Of a DNA stretch of 64,000 nucleotides, positions 7,740 to 15,622 are shown piece after piece (position 1 is the stretch's first letter; every line of letters begins with the position of its first letter). The translations under genes were made by a program, and so were the position numbers. Source of the DNA: Thioalkalivibrio sp. ALE31 (GTDB lineage: Bacteria > Pseudomonadota > Gammaproteobacteria > Ectothiorhodospirales > Ectothiorhodospiraceae); assembly GCF_000377405.1 (NCBI RefSeq), contig NZ_KB905022.1, positions 1 to 64,000 on the forward strand. Direction: 5' to 3'. Under the pieces are notes generated by a model. It did not search any database. It worked only from the letters and a program-made list of their open reading frames with translations, and had not been told where the DNA came from.

Positions 7740-8786
7740 ATGAAAAAACAGATTCTCGCAGTCGCCGTTGCCGGCGCCTTCGCAGTCCCGGCCTTCGCCG
7801 CCGCCGACTCCAACGTCACCCTGTTCGGCCAGCTGCAGACGCAGATCGTTCACCACAGCGTCTCCGGTGTTCCGGGCTTCAACGATGGCTTCCGCGTCCA
7901 TGATGGCGGCGGCGCTGGCCAGCCCGCCGACGGTGCTAACCCGAATCGCATCGGGGTCATGGTCAGCCACGATCTGGGTAATGGCCTGACCGCGCTCGCG
8001 AAGCTGGAACAGGACGTTCGCACCACCACTGGTTTTAACCGTCCGGCTCGTGACGTGTACGTTGGCCTGGATGGCGACTTCGGCCGTGTTACCGCCGGCC
8101 GTATGTCCAGCCCCTACAGCACCGCCGGCAAGGATCCGCTGAACGGCACGTTCATGCAGCAGCGCGTCAACGGCGACCGGTTCGCGCCGGGCGGTTTCGG
8201 TTTTGGCGGCTGGGCCAATGGCTCCTACCTGGACAACATGGTCCGGTACAGCAACGACTTCGGCATGGTTAACCTCGACGTGGCGGCTATCATTGATGGC
8301 GGTGACGACAGCGATACCGGGTATGCCGCCAAGCTGGGCTTCGACGTGGGTCCGGTCGAAATCTACGGCGCCTATCAGCGCGGTGACGACAACGAGCAGA
8401 CGTTCGGTATCGTGGGTCTTGGCCCGCAAACCGCCGGCAAGCTGCGGATGGCCAAGATCGGTGTCGACTGGCGCCAGGGCCCGTGGCGCGTGAACGTCGA
8501 AGCCGAAGACGGCACGGTTGAAGATCAGATGGGTAACGACGTGGTCGATGCCAACACCTACTTCGCCTCTGGTAGCTACCGCATGGGCAACAACGAATTC
8601 GCGCTGAGCATTGGCCATACCGATAACAATATCGCTGGCGGTGCCGATGTGAACTCCGTGGCGTTTGGTGTGACCCACCACATGAGCAATCGTGTGCGCG
8701 TGTTTGGCGGTGTCGCTCATACGGACGTGCGCTCCGGCGGTCCGGATGCCACCGCGATCGGTGGCGGCATGCGGGTGTCCTTCTAA
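7740..8786 (+). CDS. Outer-membrane general porin
   Basis: A 348-residue beta-barrel porin of the Gram-negative porin superfamily. A classical signal peptide (MKKQILAVAVAGAFAVPAFA) ends near residue 20, followed by SNVTLFGQLQTQI, the typical first strand. Asp/Gly/Asn-rich loops alternate with amphipathic strands, and the chain ends in RVSF; a terminal aromatic residue is the BAM recognition signal. It should allow passive uptake of small hydrophilic solutes. Loops are rich in Asp, in keeping with a salt-loving organism. It has its own strong promoter and tandem terminators, so it is a single-gene, probably highly expressed unit. Confidence 0.9.
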   Translation: MKKQILAVAVAGAFAVPAFAAADSNVTLFGQLQTQIVHHSVSGVPGFNDGFRVHDGGGAGQPADGANPNRIGVMVSHDLGNGLTALAKLEQDVRTTTGFNRPARDVYVGLDGDFGRVTAGRMSSPYSTAGKDPLNGTFMQQRVNGDRFAPGGFGFGGWANGSYLDNMVRYSNDFGMVNLDVAAIIDGGDDSDTGYAAKLGFDVGPVEIYGAYQRGDDNEQTFGIVGLGPQTAGKLRMAKIGVDWRQGPWRVNVEAEDGTVEDQMGNDVVDANTYFASGSYRMGNNEFALSIGHTDNNIAGGADVNSVAFGVTHHMSNRVRVFGGVAHTDVRSGGPDATAIGGGMRVSF

Positions 8787-8837
8787 GGGCGACCCCTGCT
8801 TCCAAGCGGTATAACAACAAGTTCTTAGCTTGTTTTG

Positions 8838-8863
8838 CGGGGCCCCCAGGGGCCCCGTTTTTT
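8838..8863 (+). terminator. Rho-independent terminator of porin gene
   Basis: A GGGGCC-type stem with a short loop is followed by six T residues, about 50 bp after the porin stop. Confidence 0.85.
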
Positions 8864-8877
8864 GTGCGTATCTTTTG

Positions 8878-8899
8878 GGCCCCGTTCGGGGCCTTTTTT
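8878..8899 (+). terminator. Second tandem terminator after porin
   Basis: GGCCCCG-TT-CGGGGCC followed by six T residues directly repeats the termination signal. Tandem terminators suit a highly transcribed gene. Confidence 0.8.
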
Positions 8900-9200
8900 G
8901 TGTTTGAGGCTGGTGGGTCACCATCCGGGCGTTATCGGGCGTCACCCGGTCGCGGAGCGCTCGCCCTTGTCATCCCGGCCGGAGCGCAGCGTAGAGCCGG
9001 GATCCACGGTGTTGGTTCTGGCTGCGAAATGTGCGATGGCGGACGGTGGAGATCCCGGATAACCGCTTTGCGGTTTCCGGGATGGCGCTCGGAGGTGGCG
9101 GCATGACAACTTCGCGCGCAGGGATGACGTCGGCGTCGCTTATGCGTCGCGGCTCGATGGTTCCGTAGGCGGAGGGCCAAGCGTTGCTGGTGGGTGAGCG
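8900..9200. repeat. Intergenic ATCCCGG palindromic repeats
   Basis: Two opposed repeat units lie at about 8968-9003 (GTCATCCCGGCC ... GCCGGGATCC) and 9047-9085 (GATCCCGGATAACCGC ... GCGGTTTCCGGGAT). They belong to the same family as those near 7045 and 20245. No gene was found. Confidence 0.65.
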
Positions 9201-10007
9201 TTAGTCGACGGGGTCGACGCGGATTTCGAGGGTGAGGGTGTCGCGGTCGCGGGTGGTGCGGCGGGAGGCGAGGCCGCGTTCAGTCGCGTCCATCTCGTGG
9301 TGGATGCCGCCGAGGGTGTGCCAGGTGCCCGGCTCCAGGGTGAGTTGCGTGTCGATGGCGTCGCGGTCCACGGCGCCGCGCGGGAGGGGGCGTTCGTGGA
9401 GCTGAGAGATGGCGACGCGGATGCGGCCGTCGGGCTGGACCTGGGGGCGCACGCGGAAGCCGCGGGCGGTGTCCTGCAGCAGGGGTTCGAGGCCGACGCC
9501 GGCGCGGCCGTGGAGGATGCGGAAGCCGGCGGCGCGGGTCTCGCCGACCAGGATGATGGCCTCGGTGCCTTCCCGCAGGCGCAGGTGCTGGGTCTGGTCG
9601 TCGCGGCGGGTGGTGCGCAGCCGCTGGCTGGAGATGCGGCCCTCGGTGCCCTCCGGGCCGCTCTCGAACTCGAGGCCGGTGCCGCGTTCGGTGCGCGGGG
9701 CGTCGCGGTGGCGGCGTACGGAGAGGACGAGGTCCTGGGCCGGCGTGTCGAGTTCGGCGACGACTTCGCGGATCTGTTGCAGGGTGCGGGCGTCGGCGCG
9801 TACCAGCAGCCGGAAGCCGTCGCCGCGCAGGGTGGCGGTGTCGCCGAACAGGGCCTGCAGCTCGGGCAGCAGGCTGTTCGCCGGTCGGTGTTGCAGCGGC
9901 AGCACGGCGACCTCGGCGTGGGTGTCGCGTGCACCGGCGAGGCCGGGGAGCAGGGTGCCAGCCGCCAGCGCGAGGGCGGCTCGCAGGAGGTAACGCCGCT
10001 CGGTCAT
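9201..10007 (-). CDS. Secretin N-domain-like exported protein without a channel
   Basis: A 268-residue protein with a signal peptide (RRYLLRAALALAAGTLLPGLAGA). The segment EVAVLPLQHRPANSLLPELQALFG at about 30-53, then DARTLQQIREVVAELDTPAQDLVLSV, is the repeat typical of secretin/NolW N1-type periplasmic domains. The rest (about 110-268) is strand-rich but lacks the large beta-barrel of a true secretin. It is therefore a stand-alone N-domain protein rather than PilQ or GspD. The ATG at 10005-10007 is 10 bp after the upstream stop. Earlier in-frame ATGs would put a Ser/Ala/Pro-rich stretch before the signal peptide. The role is unknown. Confidence 0.7.
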   Translation of the reverse strand: MTERRYLLRAALALAAGTLLPGLAGARDTHAEVAVLPLQHRPANSLLPELQALFGDTATLRGDGFRLLVRADARTLQQIREVVAELDTPAQDLVLSVRRHRDAPRTERGTGLEFESGPEGTEGRISSQRLRTTRRDDQTQHLRLREGTEAIILVGETRAAGFRILHGRAGVGLEPLLQDTARGFRVRPQVQPDGRIRVAISQLHERPLPRGAVDRDAIDTQLTLEPGTWHTLGGIHHEMDATERGLASRRTTRDRDTLTLEIRVDPVD

Positions 10008-10017
10008 GTCGGGCGGC

Positions 10018-10500
10018 TCAGACGAGGAGGCGGCGGAGTTCGACGGCTTCATCGCTGAGACTCCAGTTGGCCTCGAAGTCCTGGACGGCGCGCTGGGTGC
10101 CCGGCCGATCGTCGACGTCGCCGCGCAGTATGCGGCGCCCGCCGGCTTGGGTGAGCTGCATCCAGCCGCTGTGGTCGGCAATCGCGGTGACGGTCAGCGG
10201 GCTTTCCTCGGCGGCCTCCAGGCGGCGCACCGAGACTGCGCTGGGCAGGCGCTTGATGCTCTCCACCAGGCTCGGAAGCTGCTCCTTGAGCGCCAGGTCG
10301 TCGTCGACCAGCAGGCGGATATCGGTATGCCGGTGGCGGCGTGCGATCCCGGCCAGTTCCGCGCCCAGGTCGGGCCCGGCGATCTCGGCCAGCAGGGCGA
10401 CGCGGGCATGTAGCCAGAGGCGTCGGCGCGTAGCGGCCAGGAGCTCGGCCAGCAGGGCCTCGGCGTCGATCAGGGTCGGGTCGCGTTCGGGGGCGGTCAT
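10018..10500 (-). CDS. Uncharacterised protein downstream of a GNAT acetyltransferase
   Basis: A 160-residue soluble protein. It is helix-rich at the N-terminus (LIDAEALLAELLAATRRRLWLHARV), then has a GPDLGAELAGIARRHRHTDIRLLVDDD segment that looks like an alpha/beta fold, and ends in a helical tail. I believe it is a conserved gammaproteobacterial family usually encoded beside a GNAT acetyltransferase, as here, and sometimes misnamed an acetyltransferase. No catalytic motif can be named. It lies 10 bp upstream of the secretin-like gene and is separated from the GNAT gene by REP-like repeats. Confidence 0.6.
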   Translation of the reverse strand: MTAPERDPTLIDAEALLAELLAATRRRLWLHARVALLAEIAGPDLGAELAGIARRHRHTDIRLLVDDDLALKEQLPSLVESIKRLPSAVSVRRLEAAEESPLTVTAIADHSGWMQLTQAGGRRILRGDVDDRPGTQRAVQDFEANWSLSDEAVELRRLLV

Positions 10501-10674
10501 CGGTGTCTCGCTCGGGTTGAGGGTCCTTCCCTCAGCATAGGGGAGTGGGGGTGGGTTCGCATCATTGCTCCGGGTCGTGTTCCCTGGCGGGTGAGGGGGA
10601 CGTTTCGGCCGTTACTCGGAGGCATGGGTACGGTGGTGGAAGCGGATAAGCAGGATCTGTGAGATCCGTACAAG

Positions 10675-10765
10675 CATCTTGTGGGAGCCTGCTTGCAGGC
10701 GAAGCTCCTGCCCGCCTCCGACTTTGGCAGGGGCTTCGCCGGCGAGCCGGCTCCCACGGGGGTGC
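10675..10765. repeat. REP-like inverted pair
   Basis: A GTGGGAGCCTGCTTGCAGGC unit near 10681-10700 faces a GCCGGCGAGCCGGCTCCCAC unit near 10739-10758. GAAGCTCCTGCC and GGCAGGGGCTTC pair between them. It is the same family as the elements at 3403, 6001 and 7218, and separates two genes of one transcription unit. Confidence 0.75.
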
Positions 10766-10775
10766 GCCAGCGGGG

Positions 10776-11273
10776 TTACAGTGAATGGGCCGCGTGGGTG
10801 TGAGCGGTACGGGGAGGGGGCTCCTGCGGGCGCGGGATCGGGGTGTGGATGCGGTGGAGCATGCGGCGGTGGGGGATGCCGGCGTCCTCGAAGGTGTCGC
10901 TGATGACGAAGAAGTCGTGGCGGGCGTAGAAGCCGATGCGGCTGTTCTGGGCGTTCAGCCAGACCTCGCGCCAGCCGTGGCGGGCGGCGGCCTGGATGGC
11001 GCAGTCCAGCAGGCGCGAGCCGATGCCGTGCCCGCGCCAGGGTTTGCGCACGGCCATGCGGCCGATCTGGCCGGAGGGCAACAGGCGCAGGGTGCCGACC
11101 GGTTCGCCCTCCGGCCCGGTCGCCAGCCAGTGCAGAGCGGCGGCGTCCAGGCCATCGAATTCCAGGGCCTCGGGTACGCCCTGCTCCTCGACGAAGACCT
11201 CGCGGCGGATCAGGGACAGTGCGTCGGCGTCGGCAGGCCAGGTCGCCTCCCGCAAGGTGATGCGATGTTGCAT
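10776..11273 (-). CDS. GNAT-family N-acetyltransferase
   Basis: A 165-residue GCN5-related acetyltransferase that transfers acetyl from acetyl-CoA to an unknown amine. Motif A, which binds the CoA pyrophosphate, is at about 70-97 (IGRMAVRKPWRGHGIGSRLL, with R-x-x-G-x-G). Motif B is the VWLNAQNSRIGFYARHDF segment. It resembles the ElaA/YjcF-type branch (FVEEQGVPEALEFDGLD). A strong Shine-Dalgarno (GGAGGAGGA) precedes the ATG. The last 20 residues are Pro/His-rich and poorly ordered. It is likely co-transcribed with the two genes below it despite the intervening repeats. Confidence 0.88.
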   Translation of the reverse strand: MQHRITLREATWPADADALSLIRREVFVEEQGVPEALEFDGLDAAALHWLATGPEGEPVGTLRLLPSGQIGRMAVRKPWRGHGIGSRLLDCAIQAAARHGWREVWLNAQNSRIGFYARHDFFVISDTFEDAGIPHRRMLHRIHTPIPRPQEPPPRTAHTHAAHSL

Positions 11274-11657
11274 GGGTATCCTCCTCCGGCATGCCGTAAA
11301 GGAGAGCCGCGCCCGCGTGTGCGAGCGATCCGATTGCGTGGCTGGCTCCCCGGCCGTCCTGACCCTGGCCCCGGACGGAAGAGTCTAGTTCAGGTTGGGG
11401 GAATCTTCCTGTGAAGGGTTTCTCGGAACGGTGGGTGTTCGATGCCGGGCTTGGCCGGCAGGAGGGTGGGGTACTGCGGGCCCTGCGTGGTGACCGGTAT
11501 TTTGTCGTGAGGCACCGCGAGGCGATCGCCACGGCGCATGGTGCCTCGCGTTGACGGGCACGGCATGGGCGCGGTGCCAGAGGCTGGGCGATTGCCGCGG
11601 CGCTTCGCGCCTCGCAATGACGGGTAAATGACTCCCGTGTGCGTGACGTGGCCGTGA
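11274..11657. repeat. Intergenic region with GCGATTGCC/GCAATGACGG repeats
   Basis: Two related units lie near 11515-11558 (GAGGCGATCGCC ... GCCTCGCGTTGACGGGC) and 11587-11625 (GGCGATTGCCGCGGCGCTTCGC ... CAATGACGG), a family common in proteobacterial genomes. No gene was recognised. Confidence 0.5.
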
Positions 11658-12251
11658 TCAGCGTGCGCCGATCAGGGTGTCGCGGAAGCGGCGCGACAGG
11701 GGTTCTTCCGGGTGCAGCCAGATGCCGAAATAGGCCTCGGCGAAGTCGTGGCCGGGGACCTCGACCAGCGGGGTACCGTTTTGCAGCAGGCGGGTGCCGT
11801 GGCCCGGGCGGTATTCCAGTGCGTAGCGGTCGCCGGCCTCCATGTCGCGGTAGGCGGCGTTGAAGGTGTCGAGCCGGTCGGCCAGCGCCGCTAGTGTTTC
11901 CGAGTCCTGCTGGTCTTCGAGCAGGCGGTTGCCACTGCGGCGGAAGTCGTCGGCGCTGATCGCGCGCAGGTATTCCAGCTCGAGGCGCTTGGGCACGTCG
12001 GCGGTCAGGACATCCTCCGGAGCGACTTCTTCGGGTACGTAGAGCGACCCGACGTAGACGCGGAACACCGTGTAGCGATAGAGCCGGCCCGCACGCAGGG
12101 GCACTGTGGTGTTGTCGATGGTGACCGATTCGGCGAAGCGCACGCCGTCGATCTCGGTGGCGGCCGCGGCCGGGGCGGCGAGCGACAGGGTCAGCAACAG
12201 GGTGGCCAGAAGCGAGGCCACGAAACGGGCGGGTCGGTTACGGTGGATCAT
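11658..12251 (-). CDS. Exported chalcone-isomerase-like protein
   Basis: A 197-residue protein with a signal peptide (FVASLLATLLLTLSLAAPAAAA). The mature part fits the bacterial chalcone-isomerase-like family: FAESVTIDNTTVPLRAGRLYRYTVFRVYVGSLYVP at about 38-72, then KRLELEYLRAISADDFR and a closing YFGIWLHPEEPLSRRFRDTLIG. Family members are periplasmic, and their substrate is unknown; a lipid ligand is plausible given the fatty-acid-binding fold. The ATG overlaps the MFS stop (ATGA), and it is the last gene of the five-gene minus-strand operon. Placement beside a cyclopropane-synthase-like enzyme suggests a role in membrane-lipid modification, which is an inference. Confidence 0.8.
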   Translation of the reverse strand: MIHRNRPARFVASLLATLLLTLSLAAPAAAATEIDGVRFAESVTIDNTTVPLRAGRLYRYTVFRVYVGSLYVPEEVAPEDVLTADVPKRLELEYLRAISADDFRRSGNRLLEDQQDSETLAALADRLDTFNAAYRDMEAGDRYALEYRPGHGTRLLQNGTPLVEVPGHDFAEAYFGIWLHPEEPLSRRFRDTLIGAR

Positions 12252-13633
12252 GGGTGGGTGCCTCCGGGCTGGGCGGGGATGGTGGCTTGTTCGCGCGCGT
12301 GGATGCGTTCGCGCAGGGTGTGCTGGGCGTCGGCGTCGATGGGGAAGCGCCAGATCAGGGCCATTGCCGCGAGCTTGAACAGGACCGGCAGGCCGGCGTA
12401 GGCCAGGGCCAGGACGAGCAGGGCGGTGGGGCTGTTGTCGCCATCGGCCGAGAATCCGGCCGCACCCAGTAGCGGGAAGCTGAGGCCGACGGCCAGCGCG
12501 AGGGCCAGCTTGGTCGCCATGCCCCACAGACCGAAGAACAGCCCGGCGCGCTCGCCGCCGCCGTCGGCGGTGTCCTGGTCGATCACATCGGCCTGCATCG
12601 CGGCCGGCAGGGCGAGATCGACCCCGAGGCTGAGCCCGGTCAGTACGGTGATGGCGTAGAACGCCAGCACGTCACCGGCGCTGAGGAACGGCACCCAGAT
12701 GAAGAAGCTGGAGGCCAGCAGCATCGAGAGTGTCCAGACCCGATGTTTGGGCAGGCGCCGCGCCAGGCGCAGCCACAGCGGCAGGGCGAGGATGCCGGTG
12801 GCGAAGTAAACCAGCAGCAGCGGCCCGGCATGGCCTGGCGCCTCCAGCACGTGGGTGATGAACAGCAGGAAGAGCGTGGCGGGGATCGCGTTGGCGGTGC
12901 CGTTCAGGATCCACGCCAGGATCAGTCGGCGGAAGGGGCGGTTGCCCAGCAGCAGGCCCCAGCCAGCGCGCCACGGCACGGGCGCGAGCCTTCCGGGGCG
13001 TTCCGGCACGCGCCACAGCAGGATCAGGAAGGCGACCGGCAGCAGTACCCACAGCAGCACCGCGAGGGCTGCGAGCGCGGCCCCGGCATCGTCCTGCAGG
13101 CCGAGGACCGCCGGCAGTGCCGCGGCCGTGACCGTACCCAGTACGACGAAGCCCTCGCGCGCGGCGGTGATGCGCGAGCGTTCGTGGTAGTCGCCGGAGA
13201 GCTCCGCGCCCCAGGCCGCATAGGGCAGGGCGACCAGCGTCCAGCCCAGATAAACCAGGGTGCTGAACAGCAGCAGGTATCCCGCGCCGGCCTCGGCCGG
13301 CGGGCGGAACAGGAACGGCGCGGCGAGCAACAGCAGCGGCACGCCGGCCAGCATCACCGCGCGCCGGCGCCAGGCCCCGGGGATGCGATCGGACAGGTGG
13401 CCGACCAGCGGGTCGGTCACGACATCCAGCAGCCGCGCCGCAAGAAGGAGCAGACCGACCAGGGTGACGCCCAGGCCGGTGTGCTCGGCGTAATGCGCGG
13501 GCAGGAAGACGTACAGCGGCAGGCCGAGGACGGCCAGGGGCATGCCCAGACCGCCGTAGGCGAACAGCCGCGGCCAGCGCAGGGTGTTCACTTCATCGAG
13601 TCGCGGGGGCATTGCTGCCCGAGGCGGTGGCAT
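12248..13633 (-). CDS. MFS transporter, GPH (melibiose-carrier-like) family
   Basis: A 461-residue inner-membrane carrier with about 12 hydrophobic helices. The LLDVVTDPLVGHLSDRI motif near residue 68 is the cation-binding signature of GPH symporters, and PYAAWGAELSGDYHERSRI is also characteristic. The substrate is unknown; GPH relatives carry sugars, but the surrounding genes concern lipids. The start at 13633 overlaps the preceding gene by about 40 bp. The ATG at 13612 (MPPRLDEVN) is an equally good alternative. The ATGA overlap with the downstream chalcone-isomerase-like gene shows tight coupling. Confidence 0.82.
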   Translation of the reverse strand: MPPPRAAMPPRLDEVNTLRWPRLFAYGGLGMPLAVLGLPLYVFLPAHYAEHTGLGVTLVGLLLLAARLLDVVTDPLVGHLSDRIPGAWRRRAVMLAGVPLLLLAAPFLFRPPAEAGAGYLLLFSTLVYLGWTLVALPYAAWGAELSGDYHERSRITAAREGFVVLGTVTAAALPAVLGLQDDAGAALAALAVLLWVLLPVAFLILLWRVPERPGRLAPVPWRAGWGLLLGNRPFRRLILAWILNGTANAIPATLFLLFITHVLEAPGHAGPLLLVYFATGILALPLWLRLARRLPKHRVWTLSMLLASSFFIWVPFLSAGDVLAFYAITVLTGLSLGVDLALPAAMQADVIDQDTADGGGERAGLFFGLWGMATKLALALAVGLSFPLLGAAGFSADGDNSPTALLVLALAYAGLPVLFKLAAMALIWRFPIDADAQHTLRERIHAREQATIPAQPGGTHP

Positions 13634-14852
13634 CGGCGGGGTTTTGCAGGACGGCCTGCATCAGGTTCACGCGGGCGGTGTCGAAGCCGACTTCGCAGTA
13701 CGCCAGGTAGTAGCGCCACATGCGCAGGAAGGATTGTGAATAGCCGAGCGCCTCGATCACCGGCTCCGCCTGGCGCACCTCCTGGTGCCAGTGGCGCAGG
13801 GTGCGCGCGTAGTCCGCGCCAAAGAAGGCATGGTCCGTCACGGCGAGCCCGGCCCGTTCGGCCTCCGCGTTGAAGCGCGGGACCGAGGGCAGCATCCCGC
13901 CGGGGAAGATGTAGAGCTGGATGAAGTCGGCATTGCGGCGGTAGTGCTCGAAGGCGTGCTCGGCAATGGTGATCACCTGCAGCGCCGCGCGGCCGCCGGG
14001 GCGCAGGCAGGCGCGCACTTTGTCGAAGTAGGTCGCCCACCACTGCTCGCCCACCGCCTCGAACATCTCGATGGAGACCACGTGGTCGAAGGTCCCGTCG
14101 AGGTCGCGGTAGTCCTGCAGGCGCAGTTCCACGCGATCGCTCAGGCCGGCGCGTTCGATCCGCTCGCGGGCGTAGTCGAGCTGCTCCTGCGACAGGGTGA
14201 CGCCGGTCACGCGATAACCGCGCCGGGCCGCCATCTCGGCGAAGCCACCCCAGCCGCAGCCGATCTCCAGGATATGCGCGCCCGGTTCGGCGTCCAGTTG
14301 ATCCAGCAGGCGGGCATACTTCTGCGTCTGCGCTTGTTCCAGGGCCTCGTCGCCGCGGGTGAACAGGGCCGACGAGTAGCTCATCGTGCGGTCCAGCCAC
14401 AGGTCGTAGAAGTCGTTGCCGAGATCGTAGTGGAAGCGGATGTTGGCGCGGCTGCCGCGCCGGCTGTTGCGGTGCCGCCAGTGACGCAGGCGGTCGAGGC
14501 CGCGCTGCCAGGCCGGACGATCCGCCAGGGGCGCGAGGGCGGGCTCGTTGTCGGTGGCGAAGCGCAGCAGGCTTGGCAGGTCCGGGGTGATCCAGTCGCC
14601 GCTGATGAAGCCCTCGGCAAAGCCGATGTCGCCGTGGCGCAGCAGGCGCAGGATCGCGCGCCACGGTCGGCGGAAGTGCCAGACGGCCTCGGCTCCGGCC
14701 TTGCGCCCGCGCAGGGTGATGCGGTCGCCCGACGGGCCGATCAGGGTGATCTGCCCGGTGTCGATGTCCTTCAGTGCGCGCGAGATCAGGCGCAGGGCCC
14801 AGTCCGGCCGGGTGGTTTCGTCCTGCGGGGTGTCGAGGTGGTTGAGGGCCAT
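13593..14852 (-). CDS. cfa: Cyclopropane-fatty-acid-synthase-like SAM methyltransferase
   Basis: A 419-residue enzyme of the Cfa/CmaS family, which methylates double bonds of phospholipid acyl chains using SAM. The N-terminal domain (1-130) contains GDIGFAEGFISGDW, and the catalytic domain starts at RFHYDLGNDFYDLWLD. The SAM loop ILEIGCGWGG is at 195-204, with SIEMFEAVGE and the C-terminal YSQSFLRMWRYYLAYCEVGF that is diagnostic of the family. The reading frame is open far upstream, but ATG 14850-14852 overlaps the DUF1365 stop (TAATG) and fixes the start. The FAD-oxidase/DUF1365/Cfa trio is recurrent in proteobacteria, where it is linked to light or singlet-oxygen responses. Confidence 0.9.
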   Translation of the reverse strand: MALNHLDTPQDETTRPDWALRLISRALKDIDTGQITLIGPSGDRITLRGRKAGAEAVWHFRRPWRAILRLLRHGDIGFAEGFISGDWITPDLPSLLRFATDNEPALAPLADRPAWQRGLDRLRHWRHRNSRRGSRANIRFHYDLGNDFYDLWLDRTMSYSSALFTRGDEALEQAQTQKYARLLDQLDAEPGAHILEIGCGWGGFAEMAARRGYRVTGVTLSQEQLDYARERIERAGLSDRVELRLQDYRDLDGTFDHVVSIEMFEAVGEQWWATYFDKVRACLRPGGRAALQVITIAEHAFEHYRRNADFIQLYIFPGGMLPSVPRFNAEAERAGLAVTDHAFFGADYARTLRHWHQEVRQAEPVIEALGYSQSFLRMWRYYLAYCEVGFDTARVNLMQAVLQNPADATASGSNAPATR

Positions 14853-15622
14853 TAGTCGATCTCCTGTGCGGGGGGTGCCGGCCGCGGGTGGTAGCGCCCG
14901 CCACGCCACCAGATCTTCAGCGCCTGCCAGTGGATCAGCGGCAGGACCTTGAGGGTCATCCAGGGTTGTTTCAGGAAGGCGCCCAGCAGGCTGCGGTCGC
15001 TGAACGGGCGCAGGCGGCCGTGCTGTGTGGCCGTCAGCATCAGGTCCTGATCCTGGTATTCGTTGATCGCGATCCGCAGCGATGCCCCGGCCTGCGCACG
15101 CGGCGGTGTCAGGGTGAAGGCGTAGCGCGCGTGCATGTCGATGAAGGGCGATACGTGAAAGGCCTTCTGCTTCTCCTGGCGAACGGGGCAGGTCATGGGT
15201 GCGCCGTGCTCGTGCAGCAGGTAGTGGTGGTGCTCGCCAAAGGTGTTGCGCACCTCCAGCAGGATTGCGCGCAGTTCGCCGTCGGCGTGCCAGGCGTACC
15301 AGATGCTCAGCGGATTGAAGGCATGCCCGAGGACGCGCGGCATGGCCAGCAGATAGATCGGACCGCCGGCCAGGTCGATGCCGTAATCGGCCAGGTGCGC
15401 CTCGATCCAGGGCCGCCAGGGGCGGCCGTCGCGCGGCCCGTGGTCGCGGGTGCGCAGGCTGAACAGGTTGAATGCGTCCAGCGAGAACAGGCGGCAGCGC
15501 CGGGCGGTTTCGGCCAGGCGGTCGATGTCGAACAGCGCACTGATGACCGGGTAGCGAAAGCGGTACTGCTGCGGGAAGAACCGCTGATGCATCACCGTGC
15601 CGTATACGAGGGCGGCGTCCAT
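14852..15622 (-). CDS. DUF1365 family protein
   Basis: A 256-residue soluble protein of the DUF1365 family (VMHQRFFPQQYRFRYPVISALFDID at the start; SIWYAWHADGELRAILLEVRNTFGEHHHYLL in the middle; KAFHVSPFIDMHARYAF later). Its chemistry has not been established to my knowledge. It is almost always encoded between an FAD-dependent amine-oxidase-like gene and a cfa-like methyltransferase, which points to modification of unsaturated fatty acids. Both junctions here are tight: it starts 1 bp from the oxidase stop and overlaps the cfa start. Several conserved His residues (GEHHHY, HQRF) could bind metal. Confidence 0.85.
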   Translation of the reverse strand: MDAALVYGTVMHQRFFPQQYRFRYPVISALFDIDRLAETARRCRLFSLDAFNLFSLRTRDHGPRDGRPWRPWIEAHLADYGIDLAGGPIYLLAMPRVLGHAFNPLSIWYAWHADGELRAILLEVRNTFGEHHHYLLHEHGAPMTCPVRQEKQKAFHVSPFIDMHARYAFTLTPPRAQAGASLRIAINEYQDQDLMLTATQHGRLRPFSDRSLLGAFLKQPWMTLKVLPLIHWQALKIWWRGGRYHPRPAPPAQEID

